DNA from: Acidobacteriota bacterium
Lineage (GTDB): Bacteria; Acidobacteriota; Terriglobia; Terriglobales; Acidobacteriaceae
DNA length: 64,000 nucleotides
Assembly (NCBI GenBank): GCA_021780095.1
Contig: JAJXZK010000334.1
Coordinates: forward strand, 1-64,000
Direction: 5' to 3'
Both the position numbers and the translations under genes were made by a program. Below the pieces are notes generated by a model. That model was not told the DNA's origin. It was given only the letters and a program-made list of their open reading frames with translations, and ran no database searches. Below are positions 55,988 to 64,000 of this stretch, piece by piece. How positions within the stretch are numbered: the stretch's first letter is position 1; each line of letters begins with the position of its first letter.

Positions 55988-57580
55988 ATGGCGATTGTTG
56001 CAGGTGTAGATTTCGGAACACAGAGTGTGCGCGTGTCGATTTTCGATAGCGAGCGGAAAGAGGGCAAGCCTGCGCGACTGGCGACGGCTTCGGTCGAGTA
56101 TCCGTTGCACCGCAAGCGAGAAGATCCGGAGTACGCAACACAGTCCCATACAGACCAGATGCAATCGCTCATTCAAGCGTGCCATCAGGCGATCGCTGCA
56201 GCGAGCATATCGGGTGAATCAATTGCGGCTATTGCCCTTGATACAACCGGGTCCAGCGTGGTTCCAGTGGATGCAAAGATGCAACCGCTGAGCGAGTATT
56301 ACCTGTGGTGCGATCATCGCGCCAAGTCGGAAGCGCAGGAGATTACCGCACTCGCGCATCAGCAACACTTGGAGGCGATTGAGTGGTGCGGTGGCGTCTA
56401 CTCGCATGAATGGGGCTTCGCCAAGGTGCTGCATTGGCTGCGGCATAATCCTGACAAGCGGACGCAGTTTGCCAGTGCCTTCGAGCATTGCGATATGGTC
56501 GCGGCGACTCTGGCCGGCGCGACGGATCCTTCGAAGGTGGTGCGCAGCGTCTGCGCATTGGGCCACAAGTGGATGTGGAACGAGCGCTGGGGAGGGTTCC
56601 CCTCACAGAAATTTCTATCTTCTGTAGATCCGCTGCTCGATGGAGTTCGCGAGAAGTTGCAGAGTCCCGTAAAAACTTCAGATCATCTCGCAGGCCATCT
56701 TAGCCAATACTGGGCAGAGCAGTTAGGTCTGAAGGCTGGGATTCCCATTCCTGTGGGAGCCTTCGACGCGCATTGGGATGCGGTGGGCGCGGGCATTCGC
56801 GAGGGTGACGTTGTCAACGTGATTGGCACCTCCACCTGCATTATCGCCATTTCTCGCGAGACGAATCTAGTTCCTGGTGTGTGCGGCATCGTTCCGGGCA
56901 GTGTTCATCCGGCGTTTACTGGATTGGAGGCTGGACTTTCCGCCACCGGAGACATTTTCGACGCGATCGCGCGGCGTGCTGGAACTAGTGTCAACGATTT
57001 ATCGAAAGGGCTGGAAAAATATCGCGGAGGCCAGACAGGCTTGCTGCGATTGAGCTGGGACAACGGCGACCGAACGGTGCTGGTGAATGCGGAGCTGGGC
57101 GGAGTCACATTGGGCTGGAATTTGTTGCACACCGCGCAAGATGAATTATTTGCTGCGATTGAAGGCACCGCGCTGCACACTCGCATCATTCTGGATCGAA
57201 TGGCGCAGCATGGCGTGCGCATTAACCGCGTGATCAATGCCGGTGGTGTGCCGCAGAATAATGCTGTCTTGAATCAGGTGTACGCCGACGTTCTGGGCAA
57301 GCCTGTGCTGGTACCAAATGGCGTGCCGACCAGTCTGGGCTCGGGCATCATGGCATTCCTGGCCGCAGGCGCTTATCCATCGCTCGAAGGGGCGCAAGAT
57401 GCGTTGTGCCTGCCGCACAAAACGTATCAGCCGGAACCGAAGAACGTCGCCATCTATGAGCGGTTGTACCCGCTTTATAGGGATGTTTATTTTTCGCTCG
57501 GGCAGCGAGATGCCGCTGCAGTGCACCTAGGAAGGGTTTTGCCGGAACTACGAAAGATTGCGACGCAGTCGCTCGAATAA
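55988..57580 (+). CDS. araB: Ribulokinase (FGGY family)
   Basis: A 530-residue kinase phosphorylating L-ribulose (and ribitol/ribulose analogues). The N-terminal FGGY motif VAGVDFGTQSVRVSIFD holds the phosphate-binding loop; DTTGSSVVPVD and YLWCDHRAKSEA are ribulokinase-specific, and IPVGAFDAHWDAVGAGIREGDVVNVIGTSTCI contains the catalytic Asp. VINAGGVPQNNAVLNQ is the C-terminal nucleotide site. Its product is the substrate of AraD. No araA isomerase is in the window, so the imported sugar may already be L-ribulose, or araA lies elsewhere. Confidence 0.92.
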   Translation: MAIVAGVDFGTQSVRVSIFDSERKEGKPARLATASVEYPLHRKREDPEYATQSHTDQMQSLIQACHQAIAAASISGESIAAIALDTTGSSVVPVDAKMQPLSEYYLWCDHRAKSEAQEITALAHQQHLEAIEWCGGVYSHEWGFAKVLHWLRHNPDKRTQFASAFEHCDMVAATLAGATDPSKVVRSVCALGHKWMWNERWGGFPSQKFLSSVDPLLDGVREKLQSPVKTSDHLAGHLSQYWAEQLGLKAGIPIPVGAFDAHWDAVGAGIREGDVVNVIGTSTCIIAISRETNLVPGVCGIVPGSVHPAFTGLEAGLSATGDIFDAIARRAGTSVNDLSKGLEKYRGGQTGLLRLSWDNGDRTVLVNAELGGVTLGWNLLHTAQDELFAAIEGTALHTRIILDRMAQHGVRINRVINAGGVPQNNAVLNQVYADVLGKPVLVPNGVPTSLGSGIMAFLAAGAYPSLEGAQDALCLPHKTYQPEPKNVAIYERLYPLYRDVYFSLGQRDAAAVHLGRVLPELRKIATQSLE

Positions 57581-57689
57581 AAACTTGTGCGCGGATCAAT
57601 CCGCAGGAATTTGAAAGTTGCAGGCAAGAAGAACACGAACGGGCGCAGCCCGCTTGCTCCAAAGTCTTAGGCGCGAAATCACGCTCGAC

Positions 57690-58790
57690 ATGGCACAGAA
57701 GAAACGTAAGCCGCGCACCAGAAAGCCTCCCCGGATGGATATTCGCGCCGTAGCGGCGCATGCGAAAGTCTCGATTGCCACAGTCTCGCGCACCATTAAT
57801 CACATTCCCACTGTTGACCCCGCCATGGCCAAGCGCGTGTGGAAGGCAATTCGAGAGCTGAACTATGTCCCCAACACTCAGGCACGCGCCTTAGTTTCGG
57901 GACGGAGCCATATTCTCGGCTTGATTGTTTCCGAAATTACCAACCCTTTCTTTCCCGAACTCATTCAGAATTTTGAAGAGTGCGCGGTCGAGCGCGGTTA
58001 TGAAATTCTGATTACGTCAACCAACTACGATCCTGCGCGCATGATCTCCTGTGTCCGCAGGATGCTGGAACGAAAGGTCGACGGTATCGCCGTGATGACC
58101 TTCGGAATTGAAGAACCGCTGCTGGAGGATCTGGCAAAACGAAAAATCCCTCTGGTCTATGTCGATTCCAGGCCCCAGCAACCCGCCGCCATGACGCTGA
58201 ATGTGGATTATCGCCATGGGATCTGGCAAGGGGTTCAGCATCTTGCCGTATTGGGCCATAGAAAAATCGCTTTTGTCAGTGGACCGCTCAATTTGCACAC
58301 CGCGCGGCTTCGTCATCGGGCGTTCACGGAATCGATGGAAGAGGTTGGCCTGCAGGCCTATCCCGCATGGATGATTGAGGGGAACCACACACTCGAAGGC
58401 GGTATGCGCGCGATGGAACAACTATTGCAGTGCAACGACGGCCCCACCGCCATCCTCTGTTCCAACGACATGACTGCCATTGGCGTGATGCACACCATTC
58501 TCGGCGCGGGCTTGCGCATCCCTGACGACTTTTCTGTTATTGGATTTGACGATGTCCATATCGCACAGTTTACCTTTCCGCCCCTGACCACAATTCGAAT
58601 GTCCTGCCTCGATCTTGCCCGAGCCGCGGTTGCGGTTCTGTGTTCCGAAGCGAAAGCGCAGACGCCTGCGGTCGAGAAGGCAAACCTGATGATTCCGACC
58701 GAATTGATCGTCCGACGTACCACATCCATCCCACGAGATACGATACAGACCCTTAAGCCTGTTGTACGGGCAGCAGCGAGCCAACCCTAA
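57690..58790 (+). CDS. LacI/GalR-family transcriptional regulator of the L-ribulose operon
   Basis: A 366-residue repressor. A basic leader (AQKKRKPRTRKPPR) precedes the helix-turn-helix MDIRAVAAHAKVSIATVSRTINH and hinge YVPNTQARALVSGRS. The ligand domain is a periplasmic-binding-protein fold (HILGLIVSEITNPFFPELI, VIGFDDVHIAQFTFPPLTTI). It probably binds a pentose or its phosphate. It lies 109 bp after araB and is the obvious candidate to bind the two palindromes upstream of araD. ATG 57690 is chosen by family fit, without a strong ribosome site. Confidence 0.88.
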   Translation: MAQKKRKPRTRKPPRMDIRAVAAHAKVSIATVSRTINHIPTVDPAMAKRVWKAIRELNYVPNTQARALVSGRSHILGLIVSEITNPFFPELIQNFEECAVERGYEILITSTNYDPARMISCVRRMLERKVDGIAVMTFGIEEPLLEDLAKRKIPLVYVDSRPQQPAAMTLNVDYRHGIWQGVQHLAVLGHRKIAFVSGPLNLHTARLRHRAFTESMEEVGLQAYPAWMIEGNHTLEGGMRAMEQLLQCNDGPTAILCSNDMTAIGVMHTILGAGLRIPDDFSVIGFDDVHIAQFTFPPLTTIRMSCLDLARAAVAVLCSEAKAQTPAVEKANLMIPTELIVRRTTSIPRDTIQTLKPVVRAAASQP

Positions 58791-59183
58791 ACCGAGCAAA
58801 GCTCCACTCTGCCGCCGCGGATCGGACTTGAGAACCGCTGTCCCATATAACTTCCTCAGCTCTCGACGGCGCCGAACCGAACCGGATTTCCGCGGCAATG
58901 GTGAGTGTCATACCTGGTGCACGCGTTGGCCCGGAAAAGGGGAGGCGAAGAATTGGACGGTTCCGGGCTTCGCCTCGTTGCGGCCGAAATTCTGCGTTTC
59001 CAGAGAATTGCGTCGCTCGTCACCGGGGAGTGGTTTGCGGACACATGAATTCTGACTGCCCACAGACCGTCGAAAGTGCGATTGAGGCGCGAGTCGCGAC
59101 GGTCCGAGCGTTCTTTGCAACTCCCGTGACGTCGATCACAGCATTTTGCGTCCCTGCATGGCAACATGGCCAAGAAGGAAACA
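58791..59183. other. Intergenic region before the ArsR cassette
   Basis: About 390 bp with no convincing gene. A 9-bp inverted repeat GAGGCGAAG / CTTCGCCTC (58942-58950 with 58968-58976) could form a hairpin ending the lacI transcript, but no T-run follows. GTGA/TCAC half-sites near 59131-59144 are too short to call an operator. Confidence 0.4.
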
Positions 59184-59486
59184 ATGTTAACTCATGGAAA
59201 AGTGCAAGCCTTCGTGAAACAGGCAAACATGCTCAAGGCCCTTGCCCATGAATCTCGCCTGATGATTGTGGATCGGCTGAGCCGCGGGGAGTGCTCGGTT
59301 GGAGAGCTGAGGGATCTTGTCGGCGGCGATCTGTCGACCGTCTCAAAACACCTGGCATTGCTTCGCGCCCACGGCATCGTCGAATCCAGACGCGACGGAA
59401 CCACCGTGTATTACCGGCTGTTGACGCCTTGTGTTTGCAACTTCTTCACTTGTGCGACGCAGGTTCTGAAAGAGAGAACGAGATGA
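59184..59486 (+). CDS. ArsR-family metalloregulator
   Basis: A 100-residue winged-helix repressor (ANMLKALAHESRLMIVDRLSRGECSVGELRDLVGGDLSTVSKHLALLRAHGIV). The usual ELCVCD metal motif of ArsR is absent from helix 3; instead cysteines cluster at the C-terminus (PCVCNFFTC), as in regulators beside ArsP-type permeases. Thiol-bound arsenite, antimonite or a related soft metal is a likely inducer (inference). ATG 59184 has AAGGA close upstream; ATG 59166 is the alternative. Its stop overlaps the next start (ATGA). Confidence 0.85.
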   Translation: MLTHGKVQAFVKQANMLKALAHESRLMIVDRLSRGECSVGELRDLVGGDLSTVSKHLALLRAHGIVESRRDGTTVYYRLLTPCVCNFFTCATQVLKERTR

Positions 59487-60325
59487 CCGCGCGAGCAGAA
59501 GCCCTGAACCGCCATTGCAGACCTAGACTGAATGAGGGTGCGCTAAGCCGGCAGAACAGCCGCAGTTTTGCTTCGCGGCTCGCGCTCCTTTTGGTTCTCG
59601 CGTCCCTGAGTGCGACCCAGACCTCTCTAGCGCAGCAGCGGGTGCAGCAGGACTTTTATCCTGCGTGGGCCGCGCAGGCGCGCTACCTTCAACCACTCAT
59701 GGTTTTGGACACCGACAGCGCGCTGGGCAGGCGCAATCTGTATCCGAAACGCATCACCCTGAAAGATATGGCACGGATGCACGGTCATCTTTGTGATGGC
59801 CTTGTGACGGCGTGGGTGGAGTTGAGCGCCGCGCTGCGGGTGCTGTTTCCTGATGGTGTTGTGGACCGCACGGACGTCCGGGTGGTCTCGAAGAATGCTC
59901 CCTGCTGGGCCGATGCCGGTGCGTGGATGACAGGCGCACGCATCAATCAGGGAACGCTCATTCTGGACAATTCAGTCGGCGACGGCTTCGTTGTGCAGCG
60001 AGTTTCGACCGGCAACGCGATGCGGGTTTCATTGCGGGCGGGTGCCTATCCCGCGCAACTCGCGGCGCTGGAGCAATCCATCCGCTCCCGCCGTGCGCAT
60101 GGCGAAGCCGTTGCTCCTCAGGAGATCGACCGCTTTGAACGAGACGCCAATGAATACAGCCGGACGCTGCTGAACACGCCGCCGGAAAGGGCGATCTCGC
60201 TCGAACGTCTCGATGATTACCATTTCCCGGACCACAGCCAAAACCCGCTTGCGCCGCGCAGTGACACGATCAACCACGATGCGCCACGAAGCAGCGTCCA
60301 TCCCGGGGGAAGTAAGTGCCGGTGA
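59483..60325 (+). CDS. Exported FmdE-like protein in an arsenic/metal cassette
   Basis: A 280-residue protein whose N-terminus carries a signal peptide or anchor (FASRLALLLVLASLSATQTSLAQ, residues about 30-52). The core resembles the FmdE family (formylmethanofuran dehydrogenase subunit E-like): MHGHLCDGLVTAWVEL with paired His/Cys and a later Cys in KNAPCWADAGAWMTG, which could bind metal. FmdE proteins are normally cytosolic; export here is unusual. Translational coupling to the ArsR gene (4-bp overlap) and the permease 47 bp downstream tie it to metalloid handling. Role unknown. Confidence 0.65.
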   Translation: MTARAEALNRHCRPRLNEGALSRQNSRSFASRLALLLVLASLSATQTSLAQQRVQQDFYPAWAAQARYLQPLMVLDTDSALGRRNLYPKRITLKDMARMHGHLCDGLVTAWVELSAALRVLFPDGVVDRTDVRVVSKNAPCWADAGAWMTGARINQGTLILDNSVGDGFVVQRVSTGNAMRVSLRAGAYPAQLAALEQSIRSRRAHGEAVAPQEIDRFERDANEYSRTLLNTPPERAISLERLDDYHFPDHSQNPLAPRSDTINHDAPRSSVHPGGSKCR

Positions 60326-60372
60326 TCCGGACATTTCAATACGGTAAAGGTGCCCGTTGCAGAGGTAAGACC

Positions 60373-61455
60373 ATGGCAATCCAGATAAGCAATCCCGACG
60401 ACGTCAAGGATGGAAGGCAGAAGAAGACACCACAGGAATCCACACTTCGCAGCGTTGTTCTGATCGGAGCGGGGATCGTCGTGTGGTGGATGATCTACCA
60501 GCGACTGAGCGTCTTCGCGGACTGGTTTGCGTTCACGGTCCTGCACTGTTCCCCCGCATCACGGCTGGGCTCCGCAGTCCAGTTCATGGTGTTTGAAACG
60601 CCGAAAGTGCTGATGCTGCTGTTGCTGGTGGTCTTCGGCGTAGGGATTGTGCGGTCGTTCTTCGCGCCGCAGCACACGCGGGCGATTCTTGCCGGGACGC
60701 GCGAATCGGTGGGCAATGTGTTGGCAGCTTTGCTCGGCGTCGTCACACCATTTTGTTCGTGTTCGGCAGTGCCGCTGTTTATCGGTTTTGTGACGACCGG
60801 CGTTCCGCTAGGCGTTACATTTTCTTTTCTCATTGCGGCTCCGATGATCAATGAAGTCGCCCTGGTGCTCCTCTTTGGGCTTTTCGGCTGGCGTGTCGCC
60901 GGTATTTATGCAGGAACAGGGCTGCTGATTGCGATGATCGCCGGCTGGACGATTGGCCGTCTGAAGATGGAGCGCTATGTTGAGCCATGGGTCTACGCGG
61001 TGCAGATGGGCGAAACTGCGGACGAGAAATCGCGGCTTAACTGGGGTCAGCGAATCCAGCTTGGCCGCGAGGCGGTGCGTGACATCGTCGGCAAGGTGTG
61101 GCCGTACGTGACGGCGGGAATCGCCGTCGGCGCGGGCATTCATGGCTACGTACCACAGAACTTCATGGCCCACATCATGGGCAAGGGCTCGTGGTGGTCG
61201 GTCCCGCTGGCAGTGCTGATCGGCGTTCCCATGTACTCGAATGCCGCCGGAATTATTCCCATTGTGCAGGCGCTACTGCAGAAGGGCGCGGCGCTCGGCA
61301 CGGTACTCGCCTTCATGATGTCGGTCATCGGGCTGTCATTTCCAGAGACAATCATCCTGCGCAAGGTGCTTCGTCCACCGTTGATCGCGGCTTTCGTGGG
61401 CGTCGTGACGGTAGGAATTCTGGTCGTCGGCTATCTGTTCAACTTTTTTATGTGA
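60373..61455 (+). CDS. ArsP/YraQ-type permease (DUF318), putative metalloid or organoarsenical exporter
   Basis: A 360-residue inner-membrane permease with about 8-10 helices. The family motif VVTPFCSCSAVPLFIGF has the paired Cys of the ArsP substrate site, repeated topologically by MYSNAAGIIPIVQAL; SFPETIILRKVLRPPLIAAF closes the family pattern. ATG 60373 follows AGAGGT; a GTG at 60316 would overlap the FmdE gene. The cassette partners (ArsR, thioredoxin-like protein) match known DUF318 permease neighbourhoods. Confidence 0.83.
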   Translation: MAIQISNPDDVKDGRQKKTPQESTLRSVVLIGAGIVVWWMIYQRLSVFADWFAFTVLHCSPASRLGSAVQFMVFETPKVLMLLLLVVFGVGIVRSFFAPQHTRAILAGTRESVGNVLAALLGVVTPFCSCSAVPLFIGFVTTGVPLGVTFSFLIAAPMINEVALVLLFGLFGWRVAGIYAGTGLLIAMIAGWTIGRLKMERYVEPWVYAVQMGETADEKSRLNWGQRIQLGREAVRDIVGKVWPYVTAGIAVGAGIHGYVPQNFMAHIMGKGSWWSVPLAVLIGVPMYSNAAGIIPIVQALLQKGAALGTVLAFMMSVIGLSFPETIILRKVLRPPLIAAFVGVVTVGILVVGYLFNFFM

Positions 61456-61477
61456 GTCAAGGACTGGAGAAGAAAGC

Positions 61478-61711
61478 ATGAAGACATTGCAAATACTCGG
61501 ACCAGGATGCGCAAATTGCGCGCGGCTAGCGAACAACGTAGAAGCTGCGGCTACGCAACTCGGCATGGAGTTCACGATGGAAAAGGTAACGGATTTTCAG
61601 GAGATTGTGCGCGCAGGGGTGATGAAGACGCCTGCACTGGTCGTGGACGGCCAGGTAAAACTCTACGGCCGTGTGTCGAGTGTCGAGGAGATCAAGACCA
61701 TCCTCGCCTGA
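61478..61711 (+). CDS. Small thioredoxin-like protein (TM0996/MTH895 type)
   Basis: A 77-residue glutaredoxin-fold protein with the redox pair C-x-x-C in GPGCANCARL (Cys 11 and Cys 14) and the cis-Pro loop VMKTPALVVDG. Such mini-thioredoxins accompany DUF318 permeases and may keep thiols or the bound metalloid reduced (inference from context). It starts 22 bp after the permease stop with GGAGAAGAAAGC before the ATG. Same operon. Confidence 0.85.
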   Translation: MKTLQILGPGCANCARLANNVEAAATQLGMEFTMEKVTDFQEIVRAGVMKTPALVVDGQVKLYGRVSSVEEIKTILA

Positions 61712-61843
61712 AAGGAACGCTCCGTGATTGGAGGCGATGCGGCGCGATAGGAACGATCCTGCATTGTGACCTGATCCGTGTGTTGCGCGTGTCATCCGGT
61801 GATGCCACGGAGAGATGATTTTCATCAATGGAGTAAAGCGAAA

Positions 61844-63241
61844 ATGTTTCCAGTTAAAAGAAACCCTGTTGGTTGGAGGAAAGAAGAAGGCGCCATTCGG
61901 CTGAAACGACATTTGCGTGCAATCTGCATGTCCCTGTTCGCTTTCTCCTGGTGTGTGGTTTGCCATGCCGTCGCTTCTGACGCGGAGAACCTGCAAACAG
62001 CCTACAAACAGGCTGCTTCGACTTCTCCTGTCATCGCCCAGGCACGCGCGCAGTTGGACCACGATCTGGCCGGCAGACCGCTGGCACGCGCGGCGTTGCT
62101 TCCCCACATCAATGGTGGAGCCAGCGGAGGTATGAACACAGGCCGTGTCACAGGCTTCGGCGCGCAAACGATTTCCACGGGATATCATTCCGACATCTTC
62201 AGCGCCAGCCTGACGGAATCCATCTTCAACGGTCAGGCGTTCACGGCGATGAAGCAGTCGGACAGCCGCATCCGGGCCAGCGAAGCGGCTCTGGCGTATG
62301 CGCAGCAAGCGGTCGCGCTGCAGGTGACGCAGGCCTACTTTGGTATCTTGCAGGCGGAAGCCAACCAGCGCGTAGCGCAGCAGCAGATGGACCTGTTCGA
62401 AAGCATCGACAAGCAGACCCGCGCCAGCCTGCAGGTTGGCAGCGGAGATATTATCTCGGTGCAGGAAGTGCAGGCGCAGTTGGATGCGGCGAAGGCCGAC
62501 CTGATTGCGGCGAACAATGCGGTCACGGTGGCGACGAACCAGTTGGAGCGGCTCACGCATCAGCCTGTTGGAGTGCTTGAAGATGTAACCACGCTGCAGC
62601 CCACAGGTCCGCAGCCGGACACGATCGGACCGTGGCTCGCGGCGGCGCTCACAAACCAGCCGCTGCTGCAGCAGGCAAGGGCCACATTGAAAGTGTCTGA
62701 GCAACAGGTGCAGTATGCCAAGCGGGCGCGTTGGCCCACATTGACGTTGAGTGGCATCGGCCAGCACGCCGCGGGAACGCTGATTCCGCCCGTGGCCATC
62801 GACCAGGTTGGCGGCTCGCTCAATTTGTCCATTCCGATTTATGAGGGTGGCGGCACGCGAGCGGAGATCCATCAGGCAGAGGCACTTTCCAGGGCCAGCC
62901 GTGCCAGCCTTGCCAATGTTCAGGACCAGATCAAACTGGACACGCAAACCGCATTCCAAGATCTTCAGGACAGCGTCGCGCAGTTTCAGGCGACGCAGCA
63001 AACGGTAGCTTCCGCCAAAGTATCGATGGACGGCACGCGGAAGGGATATGAGATCGGCAGCCGTTCCATCATTGACCTGCTGACGGCAACGACCAACTAT
63101 GCTGCCGCGCAACGCAATTATTATCTGGCCCTGTACACGCAACTGGTAGCTCGAACGCAACTCAAGGCGGCCGCTGGGGTATTGACGCCAGCGGATATCG
63201 ATGCCATCAATACTATGCTGGAAAGCAGTCCTTCAAAGTAG
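61844..63241 (+). CDS. TolC-family outer membrane efflux protein
   Basis: A 465-residue outer-membrane channel subunit. A basic leader and hydrophobic stretch (MSLFAFSWCVVCHAVAS, residues about 28-44) form the signal sequence. Two OEP repeats follow (LQTAYKQAASTSPVIAQARAQ...; LAAALTNQPLLQQARATLKVSEQQ...), with coiled-coil helices such as VTQAYFGILQAEANQRVAQQQ. ATG 61844 is chosen; upstream in-frame starts at 61802 and 61778 are possible. It starts 132 bp after the thioredoxin gene and 31 bp before the adaptor gene. Confidence 0.88.
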   Translation: MFPVKRNPVGWRKEEGAIRLKRHLRAICMSLFAFSWCVVCHAVASDAENLQTAYKQAASTSPVIAQARAQLDHDLAGRPLARAALLPHINGGASGGMNTGRVTGFGAQTISTGYHSDIFSASLTESIFNGQAFTAMKQSDSRIRASEAALAYAQQAVALQVTQAYFGILQAEANQRVAQQQMDLFESIDKQTRASLQVGSGDIISVQEVQAQLDAAKADLIAANNAVTVATNQLERLTHQPVGVLEDVTTLQPTGPQPDTIGPWLAAALTNQPLLQQARATLKVSEQQVQYAKRARWPTLTLSGIGQHAAGTLIPPVAIDQVGGSLNLSIPIYEGGGTRAEIHQAEALSRASRASLANVQDQIKLDTQTAFQDLQDSVAQFQATQQTVASAKVSMDGTRKGYEIGSRSIIDLLTATTNYAAAQRNYYLALYTQLVARTQLKAAAGVLTPADIDAINTMLESSPSK

Positions 63242-63272
63242 GCAGCACGGCTGTTTTGCTGGGAGAATATCC

Positions 63273-64000
63273 ATGATTTCGGTCAAGAAACGCGTTTCGA
63301 TTCTGGCAATTCTGGTCCTGCTTCTGGCTGCGGGCTTCTTTGGGTGGCGCTGGTTTCAGGGGAAACATGCTCCCAGTGATTCCATCACGCTCTATGGCAA
63401 CGTCGATATTCGTCAGGTACAGCTTGCCTTCAATGACAGCGAGCGGATCGACAAGCTGCTGGTCGATGAAGGCAGCGCCGTCCATGCAGGCCAGCTTGTC
63501 GCCCAACTGGTGCAGCAACGCTTTCAAGATGCGGTGGCAAAAGACCAATCCACCATGGCGGCGCAACAACAGGTGGTTGCGCGACTCCGGGCGGGCAGCC
63601 GTCCGGAGGAGATCGCACAGGCGCGCGCCGATGTTGCCGCCGCGCAAGCCGACGTGGTCGCCGCGCAGGCCAATCTGACGAATGCAGGATTGCTCTATCG
63701 CCGCCAGAAGACCCTGGCGAAGCAGCAGTATGTTTCCTTGCAGATTCGCGACGATGCCGAACGCTCTTACCTTGCCGAACAGGCGAAGCTGGCGGCAAAG
63801 AAGGAGGTACTGGTGGCCAAAGAGCAAGTGTTGCGGCTCGCCGTGATTGGGCCCCGCAAGGAAGATGTTGCGGCGGCGCAGGCCACGCTCCAGGCTGACA
63901 AAGCGAATTTGGCCCTGGCGCAAAAACAGCTGGCCGATACGCAACTCTATGCCTCCGCGGATGGCGTCATTCAAGACCGCATTCTGGAACCCGGCGATAT
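63273..64000 (+). CDS. HlyD/YbhG-type membrane fusion protein (cut by window end)
   Basis: The first 242 codons of a periplasmic adaptor; the gene runs past base 64000. A signal anchor lies at residues about 8-26 (VSILAILVLLLAAGFFGW). The barrel-sandwich lipoyl half TLYGNVDIRQVQLAFN...GSAVHAGQLVAQL is followed by long alpha-hairpins with the YbhG-typical SRPEEIAQARADVAAAQADVVAAQA, then the second lipoyl half begins (TQLYASADGVIQDRILEPGDI). GGGAG lies 7 bases before the ATG. With TolC it should feed an ABC or RND pump encoded just outside the window. Confidence 0.88.
   Translation, partial: MISVKKRVSILAILVLLLAAGFFGWRWFQGKHAPSDSITLYGNVDIRQVQLAFNDSERIDKLLVDEGSAVHAGQLVAQLVQQRFQDAVAKDQSTMAAQQQVVARLRAGSRPEEIAQARADVAAAQADVVAAQANLTNAGLLYRRQKTLAKQQYVSLQIRDDAERSYLAEQAKLAAKKEVLVAKEQVLRLAVIGPRKEDVAAAQATLQADKANLALAQKQLADTQLYASADGVIQDRILEPGD

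Noticed and set aside
1..64000. CRISPR arrays, tRNA/rRNA genes, insertion sequences and attachment sites
   Set aside because: Read for regularly spaced repeats, cloverleaf-like segments, transposase motifs and long direct repeats; none was convincing. This is by eye and a dedicated scan could still find weak cases.

Overview
The window looks like chromosomal DNA of a moderately GC-rich Gram-negative heterotroph, most likely an acidobacterium of the Terriglobia/Acidobacteriaceae type. That placement is inferred from a split glycine decarboxylase (gcvPA/gcvPB), an omega-like RNA polymerase subunit of unusual sequence, a Wzi-type outer membrane protein, a Tat-exported esterase/beta-propeller fusion and an NtrC-class two-component triad. 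No phage, complete insertion sequence, CRISPR array, tRNA or rRNA was seen.

Layout. 1-3.1 kb: short-chain dehydrogenase, SAM methyltransferase and a polytopic membrane protein (+). 3.1-9.0 kb (-): glycine cleavage operon (gcvT, gcvH, gcvPA, gcvPB), preceded by an exported VOC protein and followed by an 88-residue orphan. 9.2-12.1 kb (-): exported SusA/cyclomaltodextrinase-like GH13 enzyme and PfkB sugar kinase. 12.2-16.8 kb (-): nitrogen-control cluster amtB-glnB-glnD. 17.4-29.3 kb: exopolysaccharide region with Wzi, a single-chain UDP-glucose dehydrogenase/UDP-glucuronate decarboxylase fusion, Wzc-like tyrosine kinase, Wza-like export protein, two GT4 glycosyltransferases and a WcaF-like acetyltransferase. 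29.3-37 kb: cupin, esterase/propeller fusion, rho, rpoZ, comM and sdaA. 37-41 kb: methyltransferase, Met-rich outer-membrane barrel, thiolase, and a self-contained transcription unit for a 22-residue Lys/Ala histone-H1-like peptide. 41.2-45.2 kb: rsmE and the hrcA-grpE-dnaJ heat-shock cluster.

45.3-47.1 kb is an AT-richer accessory patch. It holds a DUF1828-type protein with an unknown partner, and a decayed 5' fragment of a restriction-modification gene that keeps a PD-(D/E)XK motif and is broken at an A7 run. 47.2-49.1 kb: tagatose-bisphosphate aldolase and RNase PH. 49.6-52.6 kb: soluble histidine kinase, sigma-54 activator and a degenerate receiver/pseudo-kinase protein. 53.1-58.8 kb: L-ribulose catabolism (araD, SSS symporter, small membrane protein, araB, LacI regulator). 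Its promoter has two matching LacI-type palindromes 149 bp apart. 59.2-64 kb: ArsR regulator, exported FmdE-like protein, ArsP-type permease, thioredoxin-like protein, TolC and a truncated HlyD-type adaptor.

The best candidates for something undescribed are the 22-residue H1-like unit at 40.9-41.1 kb, the Ugd-Uxs fusion, the kinase/NtrC/pseudo-kinase triad, and the ArsR-FmdE-permease-thioredoxin cassette. All identifications come from reading motifs by eye; no database search was run.
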